The notes beneath the pieces are model-generated. The model searched no databases and was not told where the DNA came from. It was given only the letters and a program-made list of their open reading frames with translations. DNA of 64,000 nucleotides from Asterias rubens. Its lineage: Eukaryota; Echinodermata; Asteroidea; Forcipulatida; Asteriidae. Positions 1 through 11,385 of the stretch are shown in pieces. A program made the translations under genes and the position numbers. Each line of letters opens with the position of its first letter. The first letter of the stretch is position 1. The stretch lies in assembly GCF_902459465.1 (NCBI RefSeq), contig NC_047066.1, positions 21,083,047 through 21,147,046 of the forward strand, given 5' to 3'.

Positions 1-409
1 GTCATGATAGCCCAAAATGAACATGACACTACGTATACCATGGCGTCATCGCGAATTAACGTCCGTAATCTTGAATTAGTCGAATTACACGGACAACTTC
101 CGACGGGGCCGTCTCCCCGCATTGTCCACTCACGGGGGAACAATGACGAGTTCACGGTAGGCTGCCGTGGCACGAGGGGCCCTCCAGAAACCCCGGCCCT
201 GTAGGAACAGTGTGATTTTCAGGGAAGGTTTTTTGTTTCTGGAGATTGTTGAATGGTAAGAGGGTGGTTCAAGGTTAGGTTGCACATGGGCGGGTTGATG
301 GAAATAGATGGGGTTAATAGTGTGACAGATGCAGTCAGTATAATAACACAGGGGTTCAGCAAGGGCTGTGCATCCACGGCAGACCAATGATAGAACTTGC
401 AGACGATAG
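1..409. other. No supported gene
   Basis: Short frames on both strands overlap one another and have no recognisable protein or splice structure. The sequence may be the edge of the repeat block that follows. Confidence 0.4.
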
Positions 410-1360
410 ACGCGTAGACACTGCCACAAAGGAACATCAGGATTTCTATAAATAGAACCACCGGGTGATTTTGAATTAGTAAGGCTACAGTCTCTGCAAT
501 TTTGGAATCTGCAAAGAACAAAATCAGCAACATACAAGCACATGTGACACTGCCACAAAGGAACATCAGGATTTCTATAATTTATAGAACCACTGATTGA
601 AGATGGAAGCGTATGCTTTGCAATTCTGAAATCTTCCAAGAAAAAAAATCAGCAGGTTACAAAAAAAACCTGCTAGAAGAACGCAATGTTATATACAAAA
701 AAGATAGAGGCCTCTCTTGATTAAAATCACCTAGTTAAAAAAAAGCGCCACAATGTGCCACATGAATGGTACGGAAGGAGAACTCCTAGTAATTTTAAAA
801 TAAGGGGACAATCTTTGAGATTCTGAAACATTCAAAGAACAAAATCAGTACAAACAAAAACCTGCGGAAGAATTAAATTTTATAACAAATAAACCACGTT
901 TCTCTTAAAATTATTGTTTGACTCAATACAAGGGAGATTAAAATCAGCTAATAATAATATAAAATAAAAGTGCCACAAGGTGCCACATGATGGAAGGAGA
1001 ACTACTTGTAACTTTAAAGTAAGGGGACAATCTTTGCGATTCTGAAATATTCAAAGAACAAAATCAGTACAAACAAAAACCTGCGGAATAATGGAATTTT
1101 ATACAAATAAACACGTTTCTCTTAAAATTATAAGGGGGATTAAAATCAGCTAATTAAAAAATAAAAGTGCCACAAGGTGCCACATGATGGAAGGAGAACT
1201 ATTTGTAACTTGGAAGTAAGGGGAAATCTTTGCAATTCTGATATCTGCAAAGAACAAAATCAGCAAGGTACAAGCAAAAGTATCATTTAATTCAAGATAA
1301 GGGTGATTAAAATCAGCCAATTAAAAATAAAAGGTACCACTGGGTGCTACATGATGGTAG
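410..1360. repeat. Degenerate tandem repeat block
   Basis: The motif GTGCCACATGATGGAAGGAG and its variants recur near 755, 979, 1178 and 1340 with accompanying ACAAAATCAG and AACCTGCGG motifs. Unit lengths drift from about 226 to 163 bases. An earlier pair of units with CTGCCACAAAGGAACATCAG starts near 420 and 547. Indels have decayed the array and no coding capacity is seen. Confidence 0.75.
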
Positions 1361-1763
1361 GAAGGGTGCACGTAAGAACTCAATATTTATGTTTGCCCCA
1401 TGCTGCGTTTTGAAGGTACTTTTGGTCGTCCATGTTGATTACAATCTGGCAGTAGTCTTGTGATAGAGATCTTGATTGAAACGACATGAACTACATGATT
1501 GAAACGAGCACCTGCAGAGAAACTAAGATAAGATACCTTCTGTAAAAGAGGGATGTGCTGTGATCAGGTGGAATGGTCAGGCAGATCGAAATTGATGAAG
1601 ATGATTTGATTTGAAGATCCGGTCAAGGACTAATGTATAAAAGCCAACATTGGCGCCATTTTGAAATTGGTTCATCCACAAACACGGCACTGACATCTCT
1701 GGATACTTCAGTCCCTTCTTAATGCACCGTGATTAGTCAGGGCCGCCATCTGACACACTTTAA

Positions 1764-2141
1764 AGACACTGGATACTATTGGTAATTGTCAAAGACTAGC
1801 CTTCACAGTTGGTGTATCTCAACATATGCACAAAATAATAAACCTGTGAAAATTTGAGCTCAATCGGTCATCGAAGTTGCGAGATAAAAATGAAAGAAAA
1901 AACACCCTTGTCACACGAAGTTGTGTGCGTTTAACTGGTTGATTTCGAGACCTCAAATTCTAAATCTGAGGTCTCGAAATCAAATTCGTGGAAAATTACT
2001 TCTTTCTCGCAAACTACTCCACTTCAGAGGGAGCCGTTTCTCACAATGTTTTATACTATCAACCTCTCCATATTACTCGTTACCAAGTAAGGTTTTATGC
2101 TAATAATTATTTTGAGTAATTACCAATAGTGTCCACTGCCT
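1764..2141 (+). mobile_element. TTAA-type palindromic MITE, family A, copy 1
   Basis: The element is flanked by TTAA (1760-1763 and 2142-2145). It has ~28-bp terminal inverted repeats built on AGGCAGTGGACACTATTGG, plus an internal palindrome where CGAGACCTCA faces TGAGGTCTCG. No transposase is present. The TTAA target suggests mobilisation by a piggyBac-like transposase (inference). Confidence 0.85.
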
Positions 2142-2262
2142 TTAAGAGTTGCCAGCATGTATTTTCTTGTTCCTTATGATCTAAAGAAGGTATCTAGCTA
2201 GGTGGCACCTTCTTATCATTAAAATCGCGCATAAGTTCCGTGATGACTAGATTGTGTTTTAA

Positions 2263-2626
2263 AGGCAGTGCACACTGTTGGTAATTACTCAAAATAATTA
2301 TAAGCATAAAACCTTACATTGTAACGAGTAATGGGGAGAGGTATAAAACATTGTGAGAAACGGCTCCCTCTGAAGTAACGTAGTTTTCGAGAAAGAAGTA
2401 GTTTTCCACGAATTTGATTTCGATACCTCAGAATTAGAGTTTGAGGTCTCAAAATCAAGCATCTGAAAGCACACAACTTTGTTTGTCAAGGGTGTTTTTT
2501 CTTTCATTATTATCTCGCAACTTCGATGATCAATATTGAGCTCAAATTTTCACAGGTTTGTTATTTGTCCATATGTTAAGATACACCAAGTGAGAAGACT
2601 GGGTTTGACAATTACAAATAGTGTCT
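2263..2626 (-). mobile_element. Family A MITE, copy 2 (inverted to copy 1)
   Basis: This is the same element in the opposite orientation, about 120 bases after copy 1. TTAA flanks both ends (2259-2262 and 2627-2630) and the right end is degenerate. The head-to-head pair could form a large hairpin. A small fragment of the same end lies at about 2702-2731. Confidence 0.8.
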
Positions 2627-3233
2627 TTAAGAAAATGAGACTGCTATTCGCCATCGGGAGAGCAGGACCTATTCCACTCCACAACTACCAAACAGCAGTT
2701 GGCACTAATTACTCAAAATAATTGTTAGCACTTGGGAGTGTTCCGCTTCAGAGGGTCGCCATCTCACGAACACTTTGTCGACCAGGGAGCCCACTTTTGA
2801 GCGTGCCGCTTTAAACCAGTCAGTTTTTCTTTCGTTCATAATTTGAGTTCCCACCTTCAGCCAATGGGAGCAATCACTGTTCCGGAAAAAACGCCGTTTC
2901 ATTGTACAATACAATAGAGGGCAGATTTTTTTCCCAAACCATATTTTTGGCCGAAAATGGACGCCTCTGGCAACAGAGGGCAGTATTTATGACGGCCGAA
3001 TACACAGCTCTGCGGCTGCTTGTGAGCGTGGAGGAATAAATTGTTGTGAGGTACTCTTTACTGCAAACGACGATGTTGATACCCCGAGTTGTATGGTTGT
3101 AGACGCCGCTGTCAAAAGACACGAAAATATGGTTACATTACAGGCAAAATGAGTTCCGTCTCTACTACTTGAATTTACATGAAAATCATTGCGAGTTAAG
3201 TTAACCCTGGACATTTTTTAAAAATCCCACAAC

Positions 3234-3788
3234 GCAAAGCACGCGCACTTGTAGAGCAGAGCCGAATCTAGAGCCGAAGCCGTGGATTCGAAAAGGGCCT
3301 TTTGCCTTTGAGTACACCAGTCTGGCGCCCTCTTGAGACGAACATTCTACACGCCCATTACATCAAGTTATAAAAGTAACTCGGTCATTAGGCCTTGCAT
3401 TTCATTCAATCATTCATAATGTTTGAATATTTTCTGAAATTTTTATACAACAATATTTTAAAAGTCTACAAAACTACACCACAAAATTTTGACAAATTTT
3501 TTGAGTAAAAAAATGAGCACCCCTGCTGGATAAACATCTTTACAGACCTTGGACCTTCTCGTAAGTGTCACCCCCGGCCTTGAGATGCGAATTCGATGCA
3601 TCGTTTTACACAGTGGGTCACGGGCATACAGAGAGGGGCGGCCGCCCTAAAAATAGTCTGTTCGAAACTACCGCGCAGACGTTTCGGTTACTGCGGCCCT
3701 TTAGAAACCACGGCTTCAGCTAGAGCACTAGACTCGGTTCAGGCTAGCTTGGCCCCGCGGTTGTTTAGACAGTTGCGCGTGCTTTATA
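3234..3788. mobile_element. Foldback element upstream of the small gene
   Basis: AAAGCACGCGCA near 3236 is matched in inverse at about 3776-3787. Longer inverted segments around GAAGCCGTGG (3276-3300 against 3699-3745) continue the arms. The arms are diverged, and the centre (3340-3640) is unrelated and partly AT-rich. No coding frame for a transposase is present. It directly precedes the CRE-bearing promoter region. Confidence 0.55.
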
Positions 3789-3868
3789 CGTACGTGCTCA
3801 GGGCTTCAGACGAGAGAATGGAGCCTGAATCCAAAGTCAAAACCGTGAGTTCGAAAACGGCCAGTTTG

Positions 3869-3876
3869 TGACGTCA
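3869..3876 (+). promoter_or_regulatory. Perfect palindromic CRE (TGACGTCA)
   Basis: TGACGTCA is the consensus full cAMP response element bound by CREB/ATF factors. It sits about 90 bases before a good splice donor and 740 bases before the start codon of a candidate gene whose first exon carries a PKA-type RRNS motif. Promoter use is inferred from position. Confidence 0.5.
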
Positions 3877-3964
3877 TTTTGTCGTTTTCACGATGACCAG
3901 CATGCCTTGCGCTATAGTTGCGGAAAACATGGAATCCTTGAGTCAGAAATGGCCAAAATAATTG
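3877..3964 (+). other. Probable 5' non-coding first exon of the small gene at 4607
   Basis: The segment downstream of the CRE ends in ATTG|GTAAGTTTTT (exon end about 3964). The next exon would begin after the acceptor TTTCATTTTAG at about 4523 and lead into the ATG at 4607. The transcription start is not visible; the left border is only a guess placed after the CRE. Confidence 0.4.
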
Positions 3965-4606
3965 GTAAGTTTTTGTCACTTTGTCAATAAATTATCGGCA
4001 CATTGGCATGATAAGATTGTGCTAATGATTCTTCTTCTTCAATGTGTGTTATCAAGTCGGCTTAATTCAATTAAATAGTTGTAAAAACTGGGAAGGGAAA
4101 TTACTGTGATTTTTGTTTTATCTTAAACTCACGTGGTTTTCCATGGTTGAATTCATTGTGTACGATTTAATATGAGCCTTTATTTAGTTAGACAAAGTCG
4201 GATAACTTTCCTTATCACGCCACCACTTCTTCACACATTTTTACAAAAAGGGATACCTTATTGAGGTAAATTAGAGTGGTGCCATACAGAAACTTGTCCA
4301 CTTCTCAAGAAAGTTTAACAAGGAGGACCATGGGGGTGGAACTGAACTTAAAAATTAACTTCAAAATTAAAGTTTACATTGAAATTGTGTCTTGATTGTT
4401 GTGAATGGTGCCCAACCCATTTAGAAATTTGCATTAGCATTATTTTTTTTGCGAAACAGATTTATTAATTTGGGACCAGGTTTATATCTTTATATCAACC
4501 ATTTGAACTGAATTTCATTTTAGGTTCAGTCACCACCCAAATGAGATGCTGTCATTTCATTAGATAAGGATCAACTGAGGACATGGGAGTGGACTTAAAC
4601 TAACTG

Positions 4607-6144
4607 ATGCTGGATGTGGATTTGGATCCTTTCAATTTCTTTGCATCTGGCAGGAGGAACTCCATTGACAATGTAAGTATCATAATAGGAGGCAACAGAG
4701 GGGGTCCTACTACTTGCCGTCAACGCGCCGTCAACTCACTTGGCGCCGTCAATCGCTGTCAACTCAACCAATACACATTTAAAATCCCAAAAAAGAGGCA
4801 TCAAACTAAAGTATTAGCTAAAACAAAAAATTTAAATAAGTTTTAGGCTACATTTCAGTTATTTTACTACTAATTTATTCTTTTGTTCTCGTGAAAAATT
4901 ATCGCGAAGCAGCAAAGCCGTCGGCTGTCATCTTACTTTTTCACAGGGCTTGTACAACATGGACAACAGAGGGCGCTTTCTGGAAAACGGAATTTAGTCT
5001 TAGCCCAAGATGTAAATTTTTGGTACCGCATAGTGTATTATGTACTGCGCTTCATGTAAATTGATCGCTAACGACTTGGGTCAAGACTAGTAGTAGGACT
5101 GAACAGAGGGGATTGCCTCCATGTTTGGTGCCTTTGAAATGCTCCAGTAGAAATGTACAGTTTTCACATAGGGTGGCCTTTGCCAAACAAAGCATAGGCC
5201 TACAGGCCGTTGATATAGACATAATGTATCCAGATATTTCATTTATCTCAATAAAATCCTTTAATACCCTGCCATTGTTCAAAACAAAAATCAAAATATT
5301 GTAAGGCCTCGTGCTTTGTTTTTGAAAAAGGCAATTCATTAAGTGGGTGTGGCAGGTGATTCTGTCCCCCATTCGGCAAACTGTATACAAACTTAGTGCC
5401 CTCTTTTGAATCCCCCTCAAGCCCATGTTAATTGCCTCATCCCATCGGACAGACCTCATTAGGACATGGGCACCAAGGGTTTTTTCTCATTGGTAAAGAG
5501 CACTTTATTGTGTCTCTATACAATAATGTGTCTCTTATAAGCTTGGGCGATATCAGGATATTATCGAATATCGCGATATTAATTTGGAAACGATTTCGAT
5601 ATCGGATCGATTTGGTTTTAATCGAAATATCGATATACCGCGATATCGATTAAATATCGCAATATCACGATGTATTTCCTAGCTGAGACATCGTGCACCC
5701 CATAGGTTTGGAGTAAAACCAGAAGAATAGGTCATTAGAACACTTCTCTTATGGTCTGACTGTCTCTTCAACAACTTTCACTTGGAGTTTGAAGACTGAT
5801 GATGTCAAATTTAATTAATCGTGATTATATCGAATATCGCGATATATTGTGAATAAAATAAATCGATATCGCCCAAGCTTAGTCTCTTATCCTACCCTAA
5901 CTTGGGACTATTTTTCTAGGTGATGCCAAGTGCAGCATCCTGATATAGACACCATCAAGGGATTTCTCTTGCTGTACAGTTAAGGTCCATGTTCCAGCGT
6001 TGTAGAGCAGCATTGACTCAACTGTTGCCACAAAGAGTCGCCTCTAGAGGTCGTCGCTATGCTGGGCCTTCTACACCTGTTGCCACAAGTGAAGAGGGAA
6101 TGCGAGTGGTGCCGTTTGGAGTCTTCATCTCTCAGAGAAGCTGA
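4607..6144 (+). CDS. Small PKA-motif protein, two coding exons (PKI-like N-terminus)
   Basis: Exon 4607-4672 starts with ATG, has an in-frame TAA at 4601-4603, and ends at AAT|GTAAGT in phase 0. It encodes 22 residues containing FFASGRRNSIDN. Vertebrate PKA inhibitors have FIASGRTGRRNAIHD, and as I recall their gene also has an intron near this point. Here TGR is missing and the pseudosubstrate Ala is Ser, so a phosphorylatable site is as likely as an inhibitor. The best phase-0 continuation is 5980-6144 (acceptor CTTGCTGTACAG), adding 54 residues (LRSMFQRC... to FGVFISQRS) and a stop, total 76. That second part does not resemble PKI and I do not recognise it. A GTAAGT at 6164-6170 could be a donor in the 3' UTR or an alternative exon end. 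The first exon is firmer than the second. The intron holds a hAT-like MITE. Confidence 0.45.
5538..5881. mobile_element. hAT-like MITE with 8-bp target duplication
   Basis: Perfect 17-bp terminal inverted repeats TAAGCTTGGGCGATATC bound the element. The 8-bp flanks are identical: GTCTCTTA at 5530-5537 and again at 5882-5889. Eight-base duplications are typical of the hAT superfamily. The interior is rich in TATCGATA/ATCGCGATAT palindromes and encodes nothing. It lies in the intron of the candidate gene at 4607-6144. Confidence 0.9.
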
Positions 6145-6184
6145 CTGGTTATACAAGGATGTTGGTAAGTAAACCATTTCTATA

Positions 6185-6370
6185 TCATGAGTCTAGTTGG
6201 TATGACACTGCTCTAGAATTACAAAGGTCATTGGTTTGAATCCCACCCGAGTAATATGCCGAGCGTTTCTGTGAGATTTTCTTGTTGGTGTTCTGTGTCA
6301 GAGTACAGTTCAACGATGAAACTTCACCAACAGCCTAAGTTTGGCTTTTTCAATGCAGGACGAGCAGGTT
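6185..6370 (+). repeat. tRNA-derived SINE fragment
   Basis: A-box-like TAGTTGGTATGAC and B-box-like GGTTTGAATCCC are spaced as in a tRNA gene. They are followed by a non-tRNA body (CGAGCGTTTCTGTGAGATTT). It does not fold as a functional tRNA; a degenerate SINE head is more likely. Confidence 0.5.
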
Positions 6371-6869
6371 TCGAAACAGCCCCTTGCACTATTTCTCTAA
6401 TTTTCTGAACCTTTAAATAACAAAAAATTATATTACTGTTATCTGATTCTGGTTTTTAATTGTAGATTATTCGTATTCCATTAGATGTTATGAATAATGT
6501 CTTATTGTCATTTGGATAACAATCAATTTGTGTTATCCAAAGCCTTTTTTATTGTAATGTTTTTAACAATTGTAAAAGTATGTCCAAACTCAGCGGTATG
6601 CTGCTATGTCTTTTTGTAAAATAAATAAAGGATAAACCATAAACCATGACAAATTTATTGTAAATTGTGGTTTGTAAAAAAAAAAAAAAAATGTTTTTCT
6701 GTCCTGTTTTGTCTGTTGTGTATTTCACTATTCTCCCCAAGCCGGCACCCCTCCCCCATGCTACCCCCATCTAATATAAACTGGAGCGTGTGTCAGTGAT
6801 GAGGAAATCTGTTGATGACATCCTCTACCTCGTTACATTTGGACACAAATGGCTATAGGCCTAACTGAG

Positions 6870-7155
6870 CTGAGGACGATGATGCTGGAGCGGGATGTGT
6901 AGAAGGCGACCATCAGAGGTTCCTGAGATGGCGTCGGCTGAAGACAACCTCTCGCACAACTTGCTGGTGTTGTTCCACGATGTAGTAAGATGGTACTAAA
7001 AAGCAAGGCACCCGTTGGGTCTCTACCCTGTCGATGCAACACAACGAGAAACCACTGTGCTGAGGACACTGATGCTGGAGCAGGATGCGTGAAAGGTGAC
7101 CATCAGAGGTTCCCGAGAAAGTGTCGGTGGAAGACAACCTCTCCCTCAACTACTA
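6870..7155 (+). repeat. Two diverged ~93-bp direct copies, ~190 bp apart
   Basis: Segments 6870-6963 and 7060-7152 share GCTGAGGAC, GATGCTGGAGC, GGTTCC and GAAGACAACCTCTC, at about 85% identity by eye. In one frame they read AEDDDAGAGCVEGDHQRF and AEDTDAGAGCVKGDHQRF, but the first runs into a stop soon after. They may be an old coding duplication or a non-coding one. Confidence 0.6.
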
Positions 7156-7464
7156 CCATTAGGCTCACTCATTTTCACCAGCTTGGGAATCAACACCTCA
7201 ACACTCACGACTGGCATTCCTGACGTCAAGTCATCTTTAAGAACAGTTTTCACATCCCAAGAGTGAAAGGCTCTTCCTGAATGGGCGGCTACAGCTACGG
7301 CTCTGACTGTTGCTTAAGGGTGTTCCTGAGGCGAACTATACTTCTACGCATAATGATGCGCACATCTTTTGGCAGCTTTCATGTCTTACACAGCCAAACC
7401 ACGGATGCCTGAGGACTGTTCTACAAATCAAAGGCTGACATTTTTATCCTGAACCACCAGGGCA

Positions 7465-7690
7465 CAATTTCATAGAGCTGCTAAGCACGAAAATTTGCTT
7501 AGCATGAAATTTCTTCCTTGATAAAAACAGGATTACCAACCAAATATCCATTTGTTGCATTTTCCTTTTTGCTGATACTCAGCTGTTGTTTGCTTATCCT
7601 GAAAATCACGTGGAAATTGGGTTGGTAATACTGTTTTTATCAAGGCAACAATTTCATGCTAAGAGCATTTTTGTGCTTAGCAGCTCTATG
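7465..7690. mobile_element. Foldback element, family C, copy 1
   Basis: Inverted arms CATAGAGCTGCTAAGCAC and GTGCTTAGCAGCTCTATG enclose a second inverted pair around CAGGATTACCAACC / GGTTGGTAATACTG. The same sequence recurs at 35248-35420 and in part near 39857, so it is a dispersed family. Confidence 0.75.
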
Positions 7691-7759
7691 CAACCCTTGA
7701 ATGTCCTGCCAAGACTTCAAAGAGACCCCTGGGCTTCACTTGTGTACTGTCATCCCAAC

Positions 7760-10370
7760 TAGGCACATTCATGAAGTTACTTGTATTTTCAGTAATTAAG
7801 ATACAACTACATTGAAGCCTTATCAATACTAGTAACACAAGTAATGATTCAGACAAACTCAGTACTCATTTCAACTAGGTTTAATATTAAAATACAGTGC
7901 AAAACTTAGACTGGATTTAATTAAAGAGTTCTACATGTGTCTTATTGACATGTCAGTGCAAAAACCTTGTTATTATATCTTGACTTTGCCAAAAGTTGTT
8001 TCGTGCACGAAAATACTCTGTGCAAAAAATGTTTTATATCGGCGTGCACATCTGGCTCTTTAATTAAGTGAGATCATGAGACATTTTGACAGTTGTGTGC
8101 AACACAAGTGCTTTTTAATGAGATAAAATTTTTTTGCCCTGACACAACGAAACCTTAAAATTTATTTCACGTAAAGTCTTAGAACTGTACCCTTAACACT
8201 AGGTCTTTACATGTTTACAATTTTTACATTTGTATATTATGTGCTATCTCTTTTCAAATAAACCCATTAACCGATGAGTGTTTGTGTGTAATTCTTTGAG
8301 GTTCTTGTCTTTGTTCTGTTTCAAAATTAATTGTTTTCTTGCCTGTGAAGAGAGTTGTACAATTTTGTATTCAAATTATATATCTTATGTTTCTGAAATG
8401 GCCAGAATGCTTCGCTTGTTACAACCTGCTAAAGAATAAATTACATATATTAAAATGTATCAGATATGTGAAGTTTTGCCAAGTGTGTCTTGTTAAATAT
8501 TATGTGTTAATTAAATAATCCTTGTGCTGTATTTGTAAACAGTGAACCTGAAAATAAACACCAATAGAATAGCCCTTGTATGCCATGGTCTCTGCATAGT
8601 CTTTTTTATTAATTAGCTTAGTTGGAACCTAACAAGTATTAAACATTTACTCTGTCAGTTTTCATGTATAACTTTAACCTAAAATTCGCCCCACTCCTTG
8701 CAGTAATAATACCTGGCGCTTTGTATCCATTGGCAAAAGGCGCGTTATAAATACGGTTATTATTAAGGAGGTATCTAACGTACATACATTTTAAAAGAAA
8801 AAGTACATTTATGGTCCTCAAAGTCATGTCTCTTGAAAATTGTTGAAAATTTTGGCAGGGCATTGGTCACATTCTTTTTCATCGGAGACGGAATACCTTA
8901 TTTTACAGAAGGACTGTAACATTTAATATTAAGATGTTGCTGTACACACAAATAATTTGTCTTAAAATGTAACAGCAAATTCGTTCCATCAAATAAACTC
9001 TTTGTTTTCCTTGGATAGTTATTTTTCCGATTTATACCAATATAATTCTTCTACTATAGTTATAAAAATGTATATATTTAAATATTATTTTTTTCTTTTT
9101 TTTTCAAACTTAAATATTTTGTTATCGTAAACTACCTACTTGAGTTAATAAAATTAATAATAAAAATGGACTTTATCACTGTCTGAGTCTTCTCTGATTT
9201 TGTTGTTGTTTATTGTTTGTACTGTTATAACCGTGTTACAATTTGTATTATTACGTTTTAAAAATAATTACTAGCTTTTAACAAGAATGGGATGTTGTGT
9301 GATAAATTACTAAATAAAAAAAATAAAAAAAGTTGTTATTGAAAAGGTTGGTCCTTGTTAAAAAGACATTCTTGTTAATAACTTGTCAAAGTGATTAAAC
9401 TAATAAATGTAATTGATACAAATTATGTGAATGGTAGACCTTCTTTGTGTTCAATTGTTATTAAACATGAAATTTTTAAAGGATCCCCCTTCCCCCCTTG
9501 TTAAAGACTTTCCTCTCTGTTTTACCATGTATTTTCATCCACCTACCCGGTTTGCCATACCTTGGAGCATTCCTGGACCTTTTTTTAAACCCATTCCTGG
9601 ACCTTTTCTTAAACCCCCCCACACATTTATGTAGTAAAAATTTGTGTGCAAAATGGATATTAACACACTGTTACACAAAACTGAATATTCTTTGTACAAG
9701 GAGGGGACAGATGGTACTGGAATGCTCGTAATCTCCCTTTTTCCAGGGGCATTGTGTAATCCTTGGTGAGTGACCTTTGTCCCGTTTTTAAAACAATAAA
9801 TGTACAGGCTGTTTTAATAATCGACCATTCTTGTGTAGAGCATAACACATAGTAACTAAACATGTCCATAAGCGCTCTTTAGAAAAACAACAGAATATCA
9901 AATATAAGATGTACTGGGTATAAACAAACATGGTTGAATTAAATGTTAAATAAGTGCGTCTTTAAAGCAATCTTAAACTTAACCATGGAGTCTATGTTTT
10001 TATCATTGTATTCTTCTGAGTTGGAGGGGAGTTCAAGTGATCCAAGTCTCCCACATACCATGGTAGATGATCAGCAGCGACTTAAGTCGAGGTTTTACGA
10101 TTCACGATGAACACAGATTCATATCGTCGCTTAAAGGAACACCAAATCCAAGACGTGCGCATTTTCACCCAGAGGAGTTATAGGCTGCTTCAACTACCAT
10201 GTAGCTAGTGTCTACACTCTCACCATTTGGTGATGCTTCTGCAATGTGTTTGCTGCTGAAGCAAAATGGAGGTTCCTGAAAATGAGAAATAATCAAGTTC
10301 CTCAAATTACATCTTTGGGAGATAATTTACATGTAATCCTTATCAGTCAGTCAGTTTGTGCTTTAAGGGA
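7760..10370. other. AT-rich stretch without a recognised gene
   Basis: Several AATAAA motifs (for example near 8259 and 8553) suggest transcript 3' ends, but no gene body is resolved. Near 9565-9620 a short direct repeat of CATTCCTGGACCTTTT occurs. The rest is A/T homopolymer-rich. Confidence 0.4.
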
Positions 10371-10376
10371 ACGTAT

Positions 10377-10722
10377 AACTTCGGTTTTTGGAACCACTTG
10401 TTTGATTTGATTTCAGATATACAATAAAACTAAGCTGACAAATTCATTTTAAAGGGTGTTAGCATTTTTGAGGTATTATCAAAAAGTCAAGACTGGTTTT
10501 TCTACATGTACGCAGGAAGAATAATTTGGAAACACATTCTGAGAAACGTTTCTGAAATGGTTCTGAAATTTAAATTTGGGGGTGGGGGCGTGGGTATCAA
10601 ACCTGATATATTTTTCCGTACCAACATTACTTTGAAATGAAATGATTCTCAAAATTGCATGGAAAGTAAAGTTTTACTTGCCATTAGTTTTAGGAGTGAT
10701 TACGAACACATGTACCTGCCCT
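10377..10722. mobile_element. TTAA-type MITE, family B, copy 1
   Basis: The left end TTTAAGGGAACGTA and right end TGTACCTGCCCTTTAAG are imperfect inverted repeats flanked by TTAA (10373-10376, 10723-10726). The interior shares CAGGAAGAATAAT, TTCTGAGAAACGTTTCT and CGATTCTCAAAAT-like segments with copies at 28.9 and 38.4 kb. Confidence 0.65.
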
Positions 10723-11005
10723 TTAAGGAAGATTGTATTTAGCTAAACATTCCCTCTTTTTCCGTCATTAATTGGAAAGGTTGCAAATGAGAGTTGCAGT
10801 GGGTGTGTCCAATAACTCAAGTAGAGTCTGAGATGGCCTTTCATATAATTAGTTATAGATTTTTTAGACAAGATTGTTTTTAGGGTGTTGCATGAGCTTA
10901 TAATTGTTAAAAGGATTTTGGTTGCATTACATCAAGACATATTGATAGTTAAACAATAAAAATGTGCAGTATACAATATAGATTTGTGTTGATATCAAAC
11001 CTTAA

Positions 11006-11385
11006 AGGCAGTGGACACTATTGGTAATTCCTCAAAATAATTATTAGCATAAAACCTTACTTGGTGACGAGAATTGGGGGAGAGGTTGATAGTATAAAAC
11101 ATTGTGAGAAACAGCTCCCTCTGAAGTGACATAGTTTTGGAGAAAGGAGTAATTTTCCACGAATTTGATTTCAAGACCTCAGATTTAGAATTTGAGGTCT
11201 CGAAATCAACCATCTAAACCCACACAACTTCAGGTGACAAGGTTGTTTTTTCTTTCATTATTATCTCGCAACTTCGGCGACTATTTTAGCTCAAATTTTC
11301 ACAGGTTTGTTATTTTATGCATTATGTTGAGGCACACCAAGTGAGAAGACTGGACTTTGACAATTACCAATAGTGTCTATTGTCT
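11006..11385 (-). mobile_element. Family A MITE, copy 3
   Basis: Full length, minus orientation relative to copy 1. TTAA flanks at 11002-11005 and 11386-11389. Internal CAAGACCTCA / TGAGGTCTCG palindrome present. Confidence 0.85.

Noticed and set aside
7..640. Overlapping frames of 66, 115 and 169 codons near the left edge
   Set aside because: They overlap on opposite strands, include the tandem repeat start, and contain no domain or splice support.
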